Shown in pieces: positions 18,591 to 27,482 of a stretch of 64,000 nt of DNA; within the stretch, counting starts at the first letter, position 1; the number at the start of each line of letters is the position of its first letter. Under the pieces are notes generated by a model. That model saw only the letters and a list, made by a program, of their open reading frames with translations, was not told the DNA's origin and made no database searches. Location: assembly GCF_000307105.1 (NCBI RefSeq), contig NC_018645.1, forward strand, positions 1,004,578 through 1,068,577, read 5' to 3'. The stretch is from Desulfobacula toluolica Tol2. Its GTDB lineage: Bacteria > Desulfobacterota > Desulfobacteria > Desulfobacterales > Desulfobacteraceae. The position numbers and the translations under genes are program-made.

Positions 18591-19084
18591 TTCGGCATGA
18601 TGTCTTCCAGGTATGATTGAACAAAATCAATGAATGTTTTTATCTCTTGTTCAGACGTTTTTTTAACATTATCGACTTTTGATTCCAATTTCAGATCATC
18701 TTTGTCAATTGCTTTTTCAATAAAGAAAGTTTCAACTTCACAATCCGGGAGAAGATGACCGCAGCCGCCCACAGTACCCAAAAATTCCTGTTTATAAAAA
18801 ATCGGGACGGCAAATTTAACAAACCCTGCATCACATTCATCCACAACAGGTTCTTTTGTTTTTTGGGTTTCTGATGTAAAATATTGATTTGCAATTGCAC
18901 ATATGGCGGCAATACCCTCAGGATAAGACTTGACGGTCGGGCAGACTTCATTCGCCCAGTTTGCATAGGATGTTATGCGGTTTCCGTTTTTGTCATACAC
19001 ACACGAATTCATTCCGGAGCGCTTGTGTAATTCTTTTTCAAAGGCTTCCCATTTTTCTATGGAAGTGATGTCGGTAAGATCCAT
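18587..19084 (-). CDS. stand-alone PocR-type sensory domain protein
   Basis: 165 residues consisting of one PocR ligand-binding domain, a PAS-like fold first seen in the PocR regulator of propanediol use. Visible marks include GMNSCVYDKNGNRITSYANW, CPTVKSYPEG, CDAGFVKFAVPIFYKQEFLG and TVGGCGHLLP. It contains several cysteines that could hold a metal or redox group. There is no DNA-binding or kinase domain. It sits downstream of the HdrD-like gene on the same strand, separated by 208 bases. Function beyond small-molecule or redox sensing is unknown. Confidence 0.8.
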   Translation of the reverse strand: MDLTDITSIEKWEAFEKELHKRSGMNSCVYDKNGNRITSYANWANEVCPTVKSYPEGIAAICAIANQYFTSETQKTKEPVVDECDAGFVKFAVPIFYKQEFLGTVGGCGHLLPDCEVETFFIEKAIDKDDLKLESKVDNVKKTSEQEIKTFIDFVQSYLEDIMPK

Positions 19085-19292
19085 TTGATTCCTCTTTATT
19101 TGTTGTGGCAGAGTGAACTGCCATGGCCGTTATTACGTCAGTAATATACGCGATGATCATGTTTTTTGAAAGTCTGTTTGAAAATTATTTGTAACACATA
19201 ATATAGCATCAGCTTAATTCGCATCAACTTGTTTGACTCTTTAAACCAAGTAAGTGAGCGTCTGCTAAGCTTAAGTCCGAAATTTGAGTAGC

Positions 19293-20501
19293 TTACATTA
19301 TCAGAGACTCAGATGCCAGATAAGCCACTGTATGGATTTTTATGCCCAGATTATAATGAGCGGACAATTCTTCTATCTGCCGGTAGCATGACAGACATGC
19401 CGTGGCAAGATGAGGCAGACTGGCTGCCTTTATCTGGTCGGCTTTTGGTTTTCCTGTGATCATTCTTTTTTTTGTGCTGTTACCGTCCTGCAACATGCCT
19501 CCTCCTCCTCCGCAGCAGATTGCGTCTTCCCTGTTGGGGGTAAGTTCCACAACTCCCTGGCAGACCATGGAAAGCAATTGTCTCGGGGCGTCATATCCTC
19601 CTGATTTTCTGGAAATATTGCAGGGATCATGGTATGCGATTTTATAGGGATGTACGCCGGGGTCAAATTTAAGAATTCCTTTTCGGGCATACTGCACAAC
19701 CAGTTCGGGCATGCTGACAACTTCAAATTTTGGTTTTCTTCCGATAATGTCTTCAAGGAGGTATTTTAATACATGGTAACCATGGCCGCATTCTCCAAGC
19801 ACAAGGGTTTCAATGCCGAGTTCTTCAGCCGGTTCAACCACCATCAGTGCCATTTTTTTTGTGATGTCATCCTTGCCCACAAAATATCCCCAGTTGGTGA
19901 CGTCTGAATGGCGGGCAGACATGGTCCATGGTTCTTTTATGGCATAAAAAAGTTTTGCCATGGCCGTCAATTGAAGCAGGTTGACGCCCAGTTCTCTTGG
20001 GTTGGGAAGGTAGAGAAGCTTTGCACCTTTTTGATCATGGGGGATTTGAGCTTTAGGATCATTTATTTCATCAGCAAATTCTTCGCTGACCCATTCAACG
20101 GTTTCTACAAATTCTTCTTTGCTCAGACCGTTGACATCGCCCACTTCCATTCGGTTTTTAATTCCTTGTTTAAGATCTTCAGGGATTTTCTCATCTGCAA
20201 TGGCAAGGCTTCTGGCTTTTGCTACAATTTTGTCCATGCAGATCCCCATGGGGCAAACCTGGGTGCAGCGGTTGCAGATCAGGCAGTCCCAGAGCATATG
20301 GCTGTTTACAAGCTGCTCGTCAAGCCCAAGGGCGGCCATGCGGATGATCTGGCGGGGCAGGGGGCCGCCTTCCCCTTCAAACCAGGTACACCTGGAGGTA
20401 CATGCCCCGCAGGTGAGGCATTCAAGACTATTGTGACCCGGAGACAATTGTTTGAGCAGGGTATACAGAACAGAATCTTTATTTATCGTTGCATGATCCA
20501 T
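19293..20501 (-). CDS. HdrD-like (HdrC-HdrB fused) iron-sulfur protein, cysteine form
   Basis: 402 residues. The N-terminal HdrC-like part has two [4Fe-4S] motifs: CLTCGACTSRC (near 35) and CLICNRCTQVCPMG (near 75). In the C-terminal HdrB-like part the first CCG motif is reduced to LGECGHGYH, while the second is complete: DPCNISRKSGG, ICCGGGGGM and CLSCYRQ. Such proteins carry electrons to disulfide-type or other acceptors in heterodisulfide-reductase complexes. The upstream gene is an HdrA-MvhD fusion, so together they form a soluble electron-transfer unit. The protein at 39764 is a close paralogue in which the LGEC cysteine is replaced by selenocysteine. AAAAAGGAA precedes the ATG. Confidence 0.87.
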   Translation of the reverse strand: MDHATINKDSVLYTLLKQLSPGHNSLECLTCGACTSRCTWFEGEGGPLPRQIIRMAALGLDEQLVNSHMLWDCLICNRCTQVCPMGICMDKIVAKARSLAIADEKIPEDLKQGIKNRMEVGDVNGLSKEEFVETVEWVSEEFADEINDPKAQIPHDQKGAKLLYLPNPRELGVNLLQLTAMAKLFYAIKEPWTMSARHSDVTNWGYFVGKDDITKKMALMVVEPAEELGIETLVLGECGHGYHVLKYLLEDIIGRKPKFEVVSMPELVVQYARKGILKFDPGVHPYKIAYHDPCNISRKSGGYDAPRQLLSMVCQGVVELTPNREDAICCGGGGGMLQDGNSTKKRMITGKPKADQIKAASLPHLATACLSCYRQIEELSAHYNLGIKIHTVAYLASESLIM

Positions 20502-20518
20502 ATGTTTTTCCTTTTTAT

Positions 20519-20607
20519 AAAAAAGTCTTTAAAAATCCACACATAGACTTTCAATCTTTGTTGTGGCAAACCAAGATGAAAGACCAGGTCTGCGCATGCC
20601 AGTTATT
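20519..20607 (+). repeat. two-hairpin intergenic repeat, copy 2
   Basis: Lies between the HdrD-like and HdrA-like genes. Hairpin 1 pairs AAAGTCT with AGACTTT around AAAAATCCACACA. The second part reads GTGGCAAACC, then GGTCTGC and GCATGCCAGTTA. Orientation is the same as in the other copies, although the flanking genes here are on the minus strand. Confidence 0.7.
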
Positions 20608-23161
20608 CTGATGCCTTTGCAATAATGCGTTTGAATTTTGCAGTTTCATTGGCTGCAACAGGTTCCCACATTATTTTGGATGCCGCAACTCCCGGAAGAC
20701 GCGATATGTTTTTCACGCTGGTCTCGGCAACACGGCTGCCAGCAAAAGAACGGCAGTTTTCTTCGTGGCACCCGCTGACAATCACTTGTGCAGCACCGTT
20801 TAAAAGAGCTTTTAAAATGATGTCGCTGCTGATTCTGCAGACACAGGGAATTTTAATCAATGTGATATTATCCGGCAGGCAAAGATTGTTTGCAGCAAGG
20901 GCAGCCGACCGTTCGCAGGCCAGGATGACAATTTTGTTTGTTTCAATTTTTTGGGCAATCAGGTCATTGCTCAGTTCTTTTGACTCAATGGCATATGCCG
21001 GGCAGTTGGACACACAAAGATGACATGAAAAACATGAGTTTGGTACAATCTGGGGCCGGTTTTTTTCATTCATGACAATGGCGCCATGAGGGCAGATCCG
21101 TATACAGGTAAGACACTGGGCACATTTTTTCTGATTGATTTCAACCCCGGTATCTATTTGAGGTGAATCCAATTTGGCCTGATCCAATTTAGTCCAATAA
21201 GGTGCCTGGGAAGAAAGTTCAGATAAAATATCTTTTATTTCATTGTTTAAATCCTCCTGGTCTGTCTCGTCATGACCGCTTCCGGCAAAAAAGATGCCTT
21301 TTCTGGAAGACCTGGTCAACCTGTGGCGGGTGTTGGCAGATTGCAGAAAGCCTTGTTTGTCAAGGGGCTGCCGTAGAAGGGCTGCAGCATCTTTAAATTC
21401 TGTGCCGGGAAGGACGACCGGGGGCAATACAAGGCAGTCACAATTGAGGTTCAGCTCAATGAAAGGCAAGGTGGCCTCTTTGAGTTTGATTAAAAAGCCG
21501 TTGCCTGAATCCCGGATATCAATGTCATCACTGGTTTCAAATCTGAGGAAATCAACACCTTGCTGTCTGGCCGTGTCGTAGAGGCGCTGGCCGGATTCTC
21601 CGTGTACCAGCATTTTGTTCATGATGACAGAGATGTTTTTTCTCAGCGATCGTGCTTTGATGGCAGTATTAAGGGCGAGCCTTGCAGATGATTTGAATTC
21701 AGGGCCGTGATAATCCAGCAGGACGGCAATGTTGTCCGGGCAATCATCAGGTGTTTTCTCAATCATTTGGGAGAGTGCATCAAGGCTTGCGGGCTTGTTG
21801 GTCAGGCCTGAAAGCGGCTTTTGTGACTGTATGGGCTCATGGGCCGCAATGATGGCGGCGCAGGTCAATGTTGTTTTTTTACTCCCAATAGATTCATCAA
21901 AAGGAGATTCATAAAAGATGGAAAAGTTTCCGGCAGTGCCGGATATGGAAATAAGTTTGCTGTTGTTCAAGATTGTTACCTGGGTATCATCGCAAAGATT
22001 TGTTCCCGGTCCGAAAAGATAGGTGCTATATCCTTTTGCAGCGATGGCCATTGCGGTCTGGTCGGCCTGTGAACCTTGTCCGAAAACCGCAATGCCCGGT
22101 TTTTTGTCGTGTGTCAACCCGAGTTCGTCAATGATCCTGGCTGCTGCCATTCTGCCATCCTGTTGAGAGGCAAGTATGTCTTTGGGGCCCTTGGCACACC
22201 CTGCAACACTTACATCAGCTGACAGCATTGCCTGGTCTGTATTGAAAAAACCCCATGAATTGGGGCTTATGCCCAGCAGCTTTGCTGTGTTCTCAAGGTT
22301 CTGGGACGGCTGCATGCCAACGGACAGAACAATAAGATCAAAGGCTCTGGCAATCCTGGTTTGATTTTTTGGGGTTTGATTGTTTTTAGTTTGGTTCTCT
22401 TTGGCTTCCGTCATGATGGTCAGCATCTTGGTTTCCGCATCTTCAAGTATTTCGGCAGGAACGCCCTGGATCAGCTCAATATTTTTAGAAAGGGTGCTAA
22501 AAAGGGGTCTTACCTCTTTGCCAATGATCTGAAGATCCATGTGGAAGAGGGTGATATCGGCCTCAGGGTAAAGATGAACCAGTTTGTTGGCATGGCGCAT
22601 GGAGATTTTACAGCAGACCTGGGAACAATAATCTTTTCCCTGCTCACGGTTCCTGGACCCAACGCACTGGATAAAGGCGATTTTTGGGTCAGCTTTTCCG
22701 TTCAAGTATTCTGAAAGGGTTTCTTCTTTCAAAAGGGTATTTAGCCGGGCCGTGGTAATTACGTTTTCATATGCATCATGGTGAAGGGACTTGATCTGAA
22801 CAGGATCAAAAGGTGAAAATCCTGTGGCCAGTATTATTTTTTCAACAAAAAAGGTCTCTTTGTTGTTAAGGCCCACCTCATACCCTTGGTCTTTTTTGAT
22901 CAGGGTTTCAACCATGGCATCAAGGTGACAAGTCACATTTTTCTGTTTCAGGATCTGATCTGCCATTTCAATACTCAGGCATGCCCCGCAGTTTTCACAG
23001 CTGCCGGTTGCCATGCATGCCCACAGGGCGGCATGCCCGCCAAGGGTGTCGTCTTTTTCCACCAGGTGTACGATAATATCCTGATGGGAAAGGGTTTGCG
23101 CCGCAGATATTCCTGCAACGCCCCCTCCTATAATCAGGATACTCGGGGTTGTTTTTTTCAT
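20603..23161 (-). CDS. HdrA-like flavoprotein with ferredoxin and MvhD domains
   Basis: 852 residues from the ATG at 23161, which has AAGGA upstream; the frame is open to 23269 but the added 36 residues lack homology-like features. Domains in order: FAD-binding GGGVAGISAA (near 10), the CENCGAC cysteine cluster (near 60), the HdrA signature QCVGSRNREQGKDYCSQVCC (near 205), a second NAD/FAD-like region, two ferredoxin motifs (CAQCLTCIRICPHG, CFSCHLCVSNCPAYA) and a C-terminal MvhD-like domain. The architecture resembles QmoB/HdrA of sulfate reducers. In the MvhD part the usual FCCxxC start is eroded (ILACERSAALAA). It probably works with the HdrD-like protein encoded next. Confidence 0.85.
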   Translation of the reverse strand: MKKTTPSILIIGGGVAGISAAQTLSHQDIIVHLVEKDDTLGGHAALWACMATGSCENCGACLSIEMADQILKQKNVTCHLDAMVETLIKKDQGYEVGLNNKETFFVEKIILATGFSPFDPVQIKSLHHDAYENVITTARLNTLLKEETLSEYLNGKADPKIAFIQCVGSRNREQGKDYCSQVCCKISMRHANKLVHLYPEADITLFHMDLQIIGKEVRPLFSTLSKNIELIQGVPAEILEDAETKMLTIMTEAKENQTKNNQTPKNQTRIARAFDLIVLSVGMQPSQNLENTAKLLGISPNSWGFFNTDQAMLSADVSVAGCAKGPKDILASQQDGRMAAARIIDELGLTHDKKPGIAVFGQGSQADQTAMAIAAKGYSTYLFGPGTNLCDDTQVTILNNSKLISISGTAGNFSIFYESPFDESIGSKKTTLTCAAIIAAHEPIQSQKPLSGLTNKPASLDALSQMIEKTPDDCPDNIAVLLDYHGPEFKSSARLALNTAIKARSLRKNISVIMNKMLVHGESGQRLYDTARQQGVDFLRFETSDDIDIRDSGNGFLIKLKEATLPFIELNLNCDCLVLPPVVLPGTEFKDAAALLRQPLDKQGFLQSANTRHRLTRSSRKGIFFAGSGHDETDQEDLNNEIKDILSELSSQAPYWTKLDQAKLDSPQIDTGVEINQKKCAQCLTCIRICPHGAIVMNEKNRPQIVPNSCFSCHLCVSNCPAYAIESKELSNDLIAQKIETNKIVILACERSAALAANNLCLPDNITLIKIPCVCRISSDIILKALLNGAAQVIVSGCHEENCRSFAGSRVAETSVKNISRLPGVAASKIMWEPVAANETAKFKRIIAKASE

Positions 23162-23307
23162 ATGAATTTTCCTTACCGATCCAGAGGTTTTAAAAATTTG
23201 TTTTTTAAAAGAGATCATGTGCTTTAAGATGACATTTTCAAAATATAAAAAGAACAGGTATGATGTCAAACGATTATTGTTTTTAAATCGGATGTGTTAT
23301 TTTATGG

Positions 23308-23327
23308 AGATTTCAAATTTGAAATCT
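23308..23327. promoter_or_regulatory. perfect 20-bp palindrome in a divergent promoter region
   Basis: AGATTTCAAATTTGAAATCT is fully self-complementary. It lies between the divergent HdrA-like gene (starts 23161, minus) and the CoA-disulfide-reductase-like gene (starts 23415, plus). Position and symmetry suggest an operator for a dimeric regulator controlling both directions. The regulator is unknown. Confidence 0.55.
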
Positions 23328-23414
23328 TTGATTATAATAAATATGGAATAACAATAAAAAGGTCACTTGTTTTGTAAAAACATGGTTTTAATCAAAGTGA
23401 CAAAAGGGAGTAGA

Positions 23415-25121
23415 ATGGTGAAACGCGTTATTATTGTCGGAGCGGTTGCTTTGGGGCCCAAAGTAGCCTGCAGACTGAGAAGACTTGATCCTGAAATCCA
23501 GATCACGGTTGTAGACCGGGATAACCTTATTTCTTACGGGGGCTGCGGCATCCCTTATTATGTGGGTGGGGATATTGCTGATATAGAAGGGCTTTGTTCA
23601 ACTTCATCTCATGTTGTAAGAGACCCTGAATTTTTCAGAACCTGTAAAGGCGTTAAAATTATGCCCGGGGTTGAAGCCATGGGTATCAACAGAAAAGAAA
23701 AAAAACTGGATATTCAACATCTGTCAGACGGGAGAAAAGAATCCCTGGAATATGACAAACTCGTGATTGCCACAGGTGCAACACCCTTCAGACCACCAAT
23801 CCCCGGGGCAGACCTTCCCATGGTCTTCACGGTGTCAAATCTTCATAATGCCAAGGACATCAAGGATAAAATTTCAAAGGGCCATGTGGGAAAAGCCGTG
23901 GTCATCGGTGCAGGTGCCATTGGTATTGAAATGGCTGAAGCGCTTACCGATCTGTGGGGGGTTGAAACCACCATCATAGAAATGGCAGATCAGGTTCTGC
24001 CTACGGCCCTGGGAAAAAATATGTCAAAAGTTGTGGAAAATCAGCTTGAAAAACATGGTGTCAAAGTAATGCTGTCTGAAAAGGTGGAATGCATCAATGG
24101 TGATGCCGACTCACAGGTCACCTCGGTTGAAACCGGCAACGGCACCATGGAATGTGATATGGTTGTGCTGTCTGCGGGTGTCAGGCCAAATACGAAGTTT
24201 GCCGCAGATTCGGGCCTGGCCGTGGGCCTTTCCGGTGCCCTGCTTGTGGACAGGTGTATGAAGACAACTGATCCCGACATTTATGCCGGGGGGGATTGTG
24301 TCGAGCTTAGAAATCTTGTGAGCGGCGAAAATATGACCATGCCTCTGGGATCTCTTGCCAACAGGCAGGGCAGGATCATTGCCAACAATATTCATGGCAG
24401 GGCAAGTCAGTTCAACGGAACCGTTGGGACTTTTTGCATCAAGGTGTTTGACATGGGGGTTGCCACAGCAGGGTTGACATCTGATCAGGCAAAGGCAAAC
24501 GGTTTTGATCCGGTTCATGCCATTGTATCACAGCCTGACCGGGCTCATTTTTATCCTTCTGCCCAGCTTATGTTCATCAAACTGATTGCGGACAGTAAAA
24601 CTAGAAAAATTTTAGGAATTGAGGCTGTGGGCGGACAGGACGATGCCATCAAGGCCCGTGTTGATGCGATTGCGCCTTTATTACAGCTCGGTCTGAATGT
24701 GGATGATGTGTGTGTGCTTGAAACAGGGTATGCACCGCCGTTTGCATCTGCCATGGACATTATCAACAACGCGGGCAATGCGCTGGACAATATCCTGGAA
24801 AATCTGAACAAGCCCATAGATGTTATTGATTTTGTGGAAGCGTTTAAAAATGATGAAATCAAGGTACTGGATGTCAGGGAGCCTAAAGAGGCGGAACCGT
24901 TTGTTGAAAAATACCGGGACCGCTGGATGAATATTCCCCAGTCTGAACTGCGGGAAAGATTTAATGAAGTATCAAGAACAGATCCTGTATGTCTTGTGTG
25001 CGGTACAGGGGCCCGCTCTTATGAATGCCAGACCCTGTTTGTCCACAACGGATTTACCAATACAATAAATGTTCAGGGCGGCCATGCCATGATCAGTATT
25101 ATTGATCCTGAATTCATCTAA
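23415..25121 (+). CDS. CoA-disulfide reductase-like NAD(P)H flavoprotein with C-terminal rhodanese domain
   Basis: 568 residues from the ATG at 23415 (GGGAG 5 bases upstream; the open frame extends to 23367 without a ribosome site). It has an FAD domain (VKRVIIVGAVALGPKVACRL), the single active cysteine in SYGGCGIPYYVGG (about residue 43), an NAD(P)H domain (AVVIGAGAIGIEMAEAL), a GGDC-containing second FAD motif and a dimerisation domain. The rhodanese domain at the C-terminus has CGTGAR as active loop. Such fusions reduce CoA disulfide, CoA persulfide or polysulfide. It is divergent from the Hdr pair across a palindrome, suggesting a shared thiol or sulfur role. A terminator follows. Confidence 0.9.
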   Translation: MVKRVIIVGAVALGPKVACRLRRLDPEIQITVVDRDNLISYGGCGIPYYVGGDIADIEGLCSTSSHVVRDPEFFRTCKGVKIMPGVEAMGINRKEKKLDIQHLSDGRKESLEYDKLVIATGATPFRPPIPGADLPMVFTVSNLHNAKDIKDKISKGHVGKAVVIGAGAIGIEMAEALTDLWGVETTIIEMADQVLPTALGKNMSKVVENQLEKHGVKVMLSEKVECINGDADSQVTSVETGNGTMECDMVVLSAGVRPNTKFAADSGLAVGLSGALLVDRCMKTTDPDIYAGGDCVELRNLVSGENMTMPLGSLANRQGRIIANNIHGRASQFNGTVGTFCIKVFDMGVATAGLTSDQAKANGFDPVHAIVSQPDRAHFYPSAQLMFIKLIADSKTRKILGIEAVGGQDDAIKARVDAIAPLLQLGLNVDDVCVLETGYAPPFASAMDIINNAGNALDNILENLNKPIDVIDFVEAFKNDEIKVLDVREPKEAEPFVEKYRDRWMNIPQSELRERFNEVSRTDPVCLVCGTGARSYECQTLFVHNGFTNTINVQGGHAMISIIDPEFI

Positions 25122-25145
25122 ATTCGCTTGCGTTAAGTTTTAGAT

Positions 25146-25190
25146 ACAACGGTCTCAAATTTTTTTTTGAGGCCGTTGTTGTTTTGTTTT
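25146..25190 (+). terminator. intrinsic terminator
   Basis: Arms ACAACGGTCTCAAA and TTTGAGGCCGTTGT (14 pairs with one G-U) are followed by GTTTTGTTTTC. It ends the flavoprotein gene transcript. Confidence 0.85.
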
Positions 25191-25275
25191 CAGGGACACA
25201 TTTGAATGGATTTTTTGTCTGAAACTGCCCATGGATCACAGAATAAAATAAACTGTTGCCTCAAGTCCGGGTGTC

Positions 25276-26151
25276 CTACATCTGCGTTGCAGATAAAAGC
25301 GCTGCTGCAATTATAAGCAGGGAGATGAACAGTGCCATGGTATTTTTTTGAGGAAAATTGATCGTTCTGTTCAAAGGAAAAAAAAAGATGCCGGACAACA
25401 CTCCGCAAAGGAAACCAAAAACATGTGCCCACACATCTGTTCGCTCTCCCTGGCTGAACATGCCGACCAGAACGGCACCGGCAATCATGGGCAAAAGCGT
25501 GTTCCAGCGAAAGGGTTTTCCTGTTTGCGTTATCCGGAAGGCCACAAGAAGCCCGGCTGCTCCCATGACGGATGTGGATGCGCCAATGGAAAGATGGGCG
25601 GTTTTATGAAAATGGGCATTGATAAGATTACCGGCGGTTCCGGTAAACAACAGCATAAAAGGTCCTGCGCCAAATCCTGAAAGACTTATGACAGGTGCCC
25701 CGAAAATGAGCAGGCCTGCCATATTTCCCAGCAGATGACGGGCATCCGAATGCAGCAGCAGGGCTGTAACAGCTCTGTAGGTCTCTCCCTGGAGGATGAA
25801 AAGAGCTGATACTCCATATTTGAATATCATATCCTCGTGGATGTGATATTCAAGGCAGCTCACATGAATCAGGCAGAGAAGCCCCATGATAAAAAAAGCA
25901 GGAATTGATTTAAAGGAAGAGATTGGAATTTGCTGCAATTGCTGTTTGAGCCTGTTATATTTATTTTCTTTATAATATGCCTCAATCGTTGCCAGGGCTT
26001 TTTGTCGGTCTTTGGAGCTTACCAGGATATCAAAGGCTTTGTGTAAACCTTCTGCATGTGCCTTAATATTTTGAGAAGTCAAAATCAGGATAATCAGATC
26101 TGCCTTTTCGCCGGAAAGGCCGGTAAATAACTTTTCTAAATCCTTGCTCAT
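25276..26151 (-). CDS. rhomboid-family intramembrane serine protease
   Basis: 291 residues. A soluble N-terminal region (about 1-75) resembles small signal-transducing domains. It is followed by about seven membrane segments. Rhomboid marks: HLLGNMAGLLIFG in the second core segment, the catalytic serine in SIGASTSVMGAAGL, and the catalytic histidine in VWAHVFGFLCGVLSG. The GxSx motif reads GAST rather than the common GASG. It cleaves membrane proteins inside the bilayer; substrates are unknown. No ribosome site is obvious before the ATG. Confidence 0.87.
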   Translation of the reverse strand: MSKDLEKLFTGLSGEKADLIILILTSQNIKAHAEGLHKAFDILVSSKDRQKALATIEAYYKENKYNRLKQQLQQIPISSFKSIPAFFIMGLLCLIHVSCLEYHIHEDMIFKYGVSALFILQGETYRAVTALLLHSDARHLLGNMAGLLIFGAPVISLSGFGAGPFMLLFTGTAGNLINAHFHKTAHLSIGASTSVMGAAGLLVAFRITQTGKPFRWNTLLPMIAGAVLVGMFSQGERTDVWAHVFGFLCGVLSGIFFFPLNRTINFPQKNTMALFISLLIIAAALLSATQM

Positions 26152-26565
26152 GGGTTAAAGGGTTTTACTCTTTTGGAGCAATGGTTTTAAAATGATAGCC
26201 ACGGCCATATTTGGTCTTTTTAAGACTTTACTATAATTTAAAACAGTGTTTTTCATTTTAAATTGTATATAAGATTATCAGGAGAAAAGAAATATGCAAA
26301 TATTCGGATTTAAAATTAATGGCAATAAAATTGATAAGGTGTATTTTTTTGCTGATTTGAAATAGCAAACCTCAAGGGATTGCTTATTGAACAAAATTAT
26401 TGTGGTTTTTATAATACAGGTAATCAATTCTGGTGTAATACAATAAAATGTGATACCTGATTTTAGTTGGGTGGATAAACTATTTTTCTCTAATGAGAAG
26501 ATGAAAATCATGGTTATTTTTTCAAAGTTATAATACTTTTATTTTTAAAAAAGATTGATTCTATT
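26152..26565. other. AT-rich intergenic stretch
   Basis: Separates the divergent rhomboid and PilZ genes. It holds the decayed FAH-gene start at 26252-26365. Beyond this I see only AT-rich sequence and no second conserved reading frame. Confidence 0.5.
26252..26365 (+). pseudogene. decayed duplicate of the FAH-gene leader and first codons
   Basis: The stretch 26252-26345 matches 27441-27532, the leader and first codons of the FAH-family gene. Both contain AATTGTATATA, ATTATCAGG, GAAAA, ATGCAAATA and CAATAAAATT at the same spacing. Here translation from the ATG at 26294 gives MQIFGFKINGNKIDKVYFF and a TAG stop at 26363-26365 after 23 codons. The real gene starts MQILRFESDDNKIY. It is a partial duplication that has decayed, with the PilZ gene now lying between the two copies. 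Alternatively it is a tiny leader peptide gene. Confidence 0.65.
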
Positions 26566-27216
26566 ATGGAAAAAAGAATAAACATCGGCAGGGACCTGAT
26601 TTGTGATATTGATATTGGAACCAAACTTAGCATTAAGATTGAAGACATTGCACTTCCCATTACCAGCAGCTTTGTGGGTATGGAAAAAGGGGAATATTTC
26701 ATACTCAAACAACCGTCTCCTTTTTCCACTATCAAGCCTAAACTTTTTCCCGGTAATCAGCTGATTGTTAAATATCTGTCAAATGGTATGATATATGTTT
26801 TTGCCAGTAATATTATTGAGACTCTTTCCAAACCGATCCGTGTTGTTATTTTAGAATACCCTGCCAGGGTTATTGAGCGAAAACTTCGTTCGGAAGACAG
26901 GGCCGGTTGCAGTCTTGCAGCCGGTATCGTTTTTAAAGGTACGCCCAAGAATGTGGTTATCCGGGATATTAATATGACAGGCTGTCGTATTACCGTCACA
27001 TATAAGCCCAGCGAGAAAAATCATATTGCAAAAAAGTCAGACGCTTTGAAAATATCCATTCGCTTGCCTGGAACAAGCCGGGATATCATGATTGCCGGAA
27101 TCGTCAGAAATGTCCAAAAGAAAGGTCTGTCCGTATCCTACGGTGTTCAGTTTGATACTGTTCCTGTTGATGTCCAGGACAGTATTAAAAATTATATTGC
27201 AACAATTCAGATATAG
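26566..27216 (+). CDS. PilZ-domain (YcgR-like) cyclic-di-GMP binding protein
   Basis: 216 residues. The N-terminal half (1-100) is a YcgR-type beta-barrel (GTKLSIKIEDIALPITSSFVG, PGNQLIVKYL). The C-terminal half is a PilZ domain. The arginine motif is RVIERKLRSEDR (near 104-115) and the second motif is DINMTGCRI, matching DxSxxG with N and T in the middle. Such proteins bind cyclic di-GMP and slow flagella or alter the cell surface. No ribosome site is clear at the ATG. No flagellar genes are nearby. Confidence 0.82.
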   Translation: MEKRINIGRDLICDIDIGTKLSIKIEDIALPITSSFVGMEKGEYFILKQPSPFSTIKPKLFPGNQLIVKYLSNGMIYVFASNIIETLSKPIRVVILEYPARVIERKLRSEDRAGCSLAAGIVFKGTPKNVVIRDINMTGCRITVTYKPSEKNHIAKKSDALKISIRLPGTSRDIMIAGIVRNVQKKGLSVSYGVQFDTVPVDVQDSIKNYIATIQI

Positions 27217-27314
27217 GCATATCAAATATTTGTAATATTAGAAAATCTGACGTTCCGGTTAAGGAAAGACCGGTCAATAGTTTTTTAAAATTTCCGCTCA
27301 CAGGTTTATTTTTA

Positions 27315-27407
27315 TATGAAAGTCTTCAAAAATCCAAACAGCGACTTTCATGTTTTATTGTGGGCAAACCGGAATGAAATACCAGGTCTGCCCGTGGCAG
27401 TTATATG
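27315..27407 (+). repeat. two-hairpin intergenic repeat, copy 3 (best preserved)
   Basis: Hairpin 1 pairs ATGAAAGTC perfectly with GACTTTCAT around the loop AAAAATCCAAACA. Hairpin 2 pairs GGGCAAACC with GGTCTGCCC (one mismatch). The end reads CGTGGCAGTTAT. It lies 100 bases after the PilZ gene and upstream of the FAH-family gene. It matches copies at 13.85 and 20.52 kb in order and spacing. Confidence 0.78.
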
Positions 27408-27482
27408 AAGGAACTTATAACTATTTGGAATCAAAACTATTTTGTTTTTAATTGTATATAGAATTATCAGGGGAAAATAAAC

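Noticed and set aside
23162-23269. N-terminal extension of the HdrA-like protein
   Set aside because: The 36 extra residues are unrelated to HdrA, while the ATG at 23161 has an AAGGA site and leads directly into the FAD motif.
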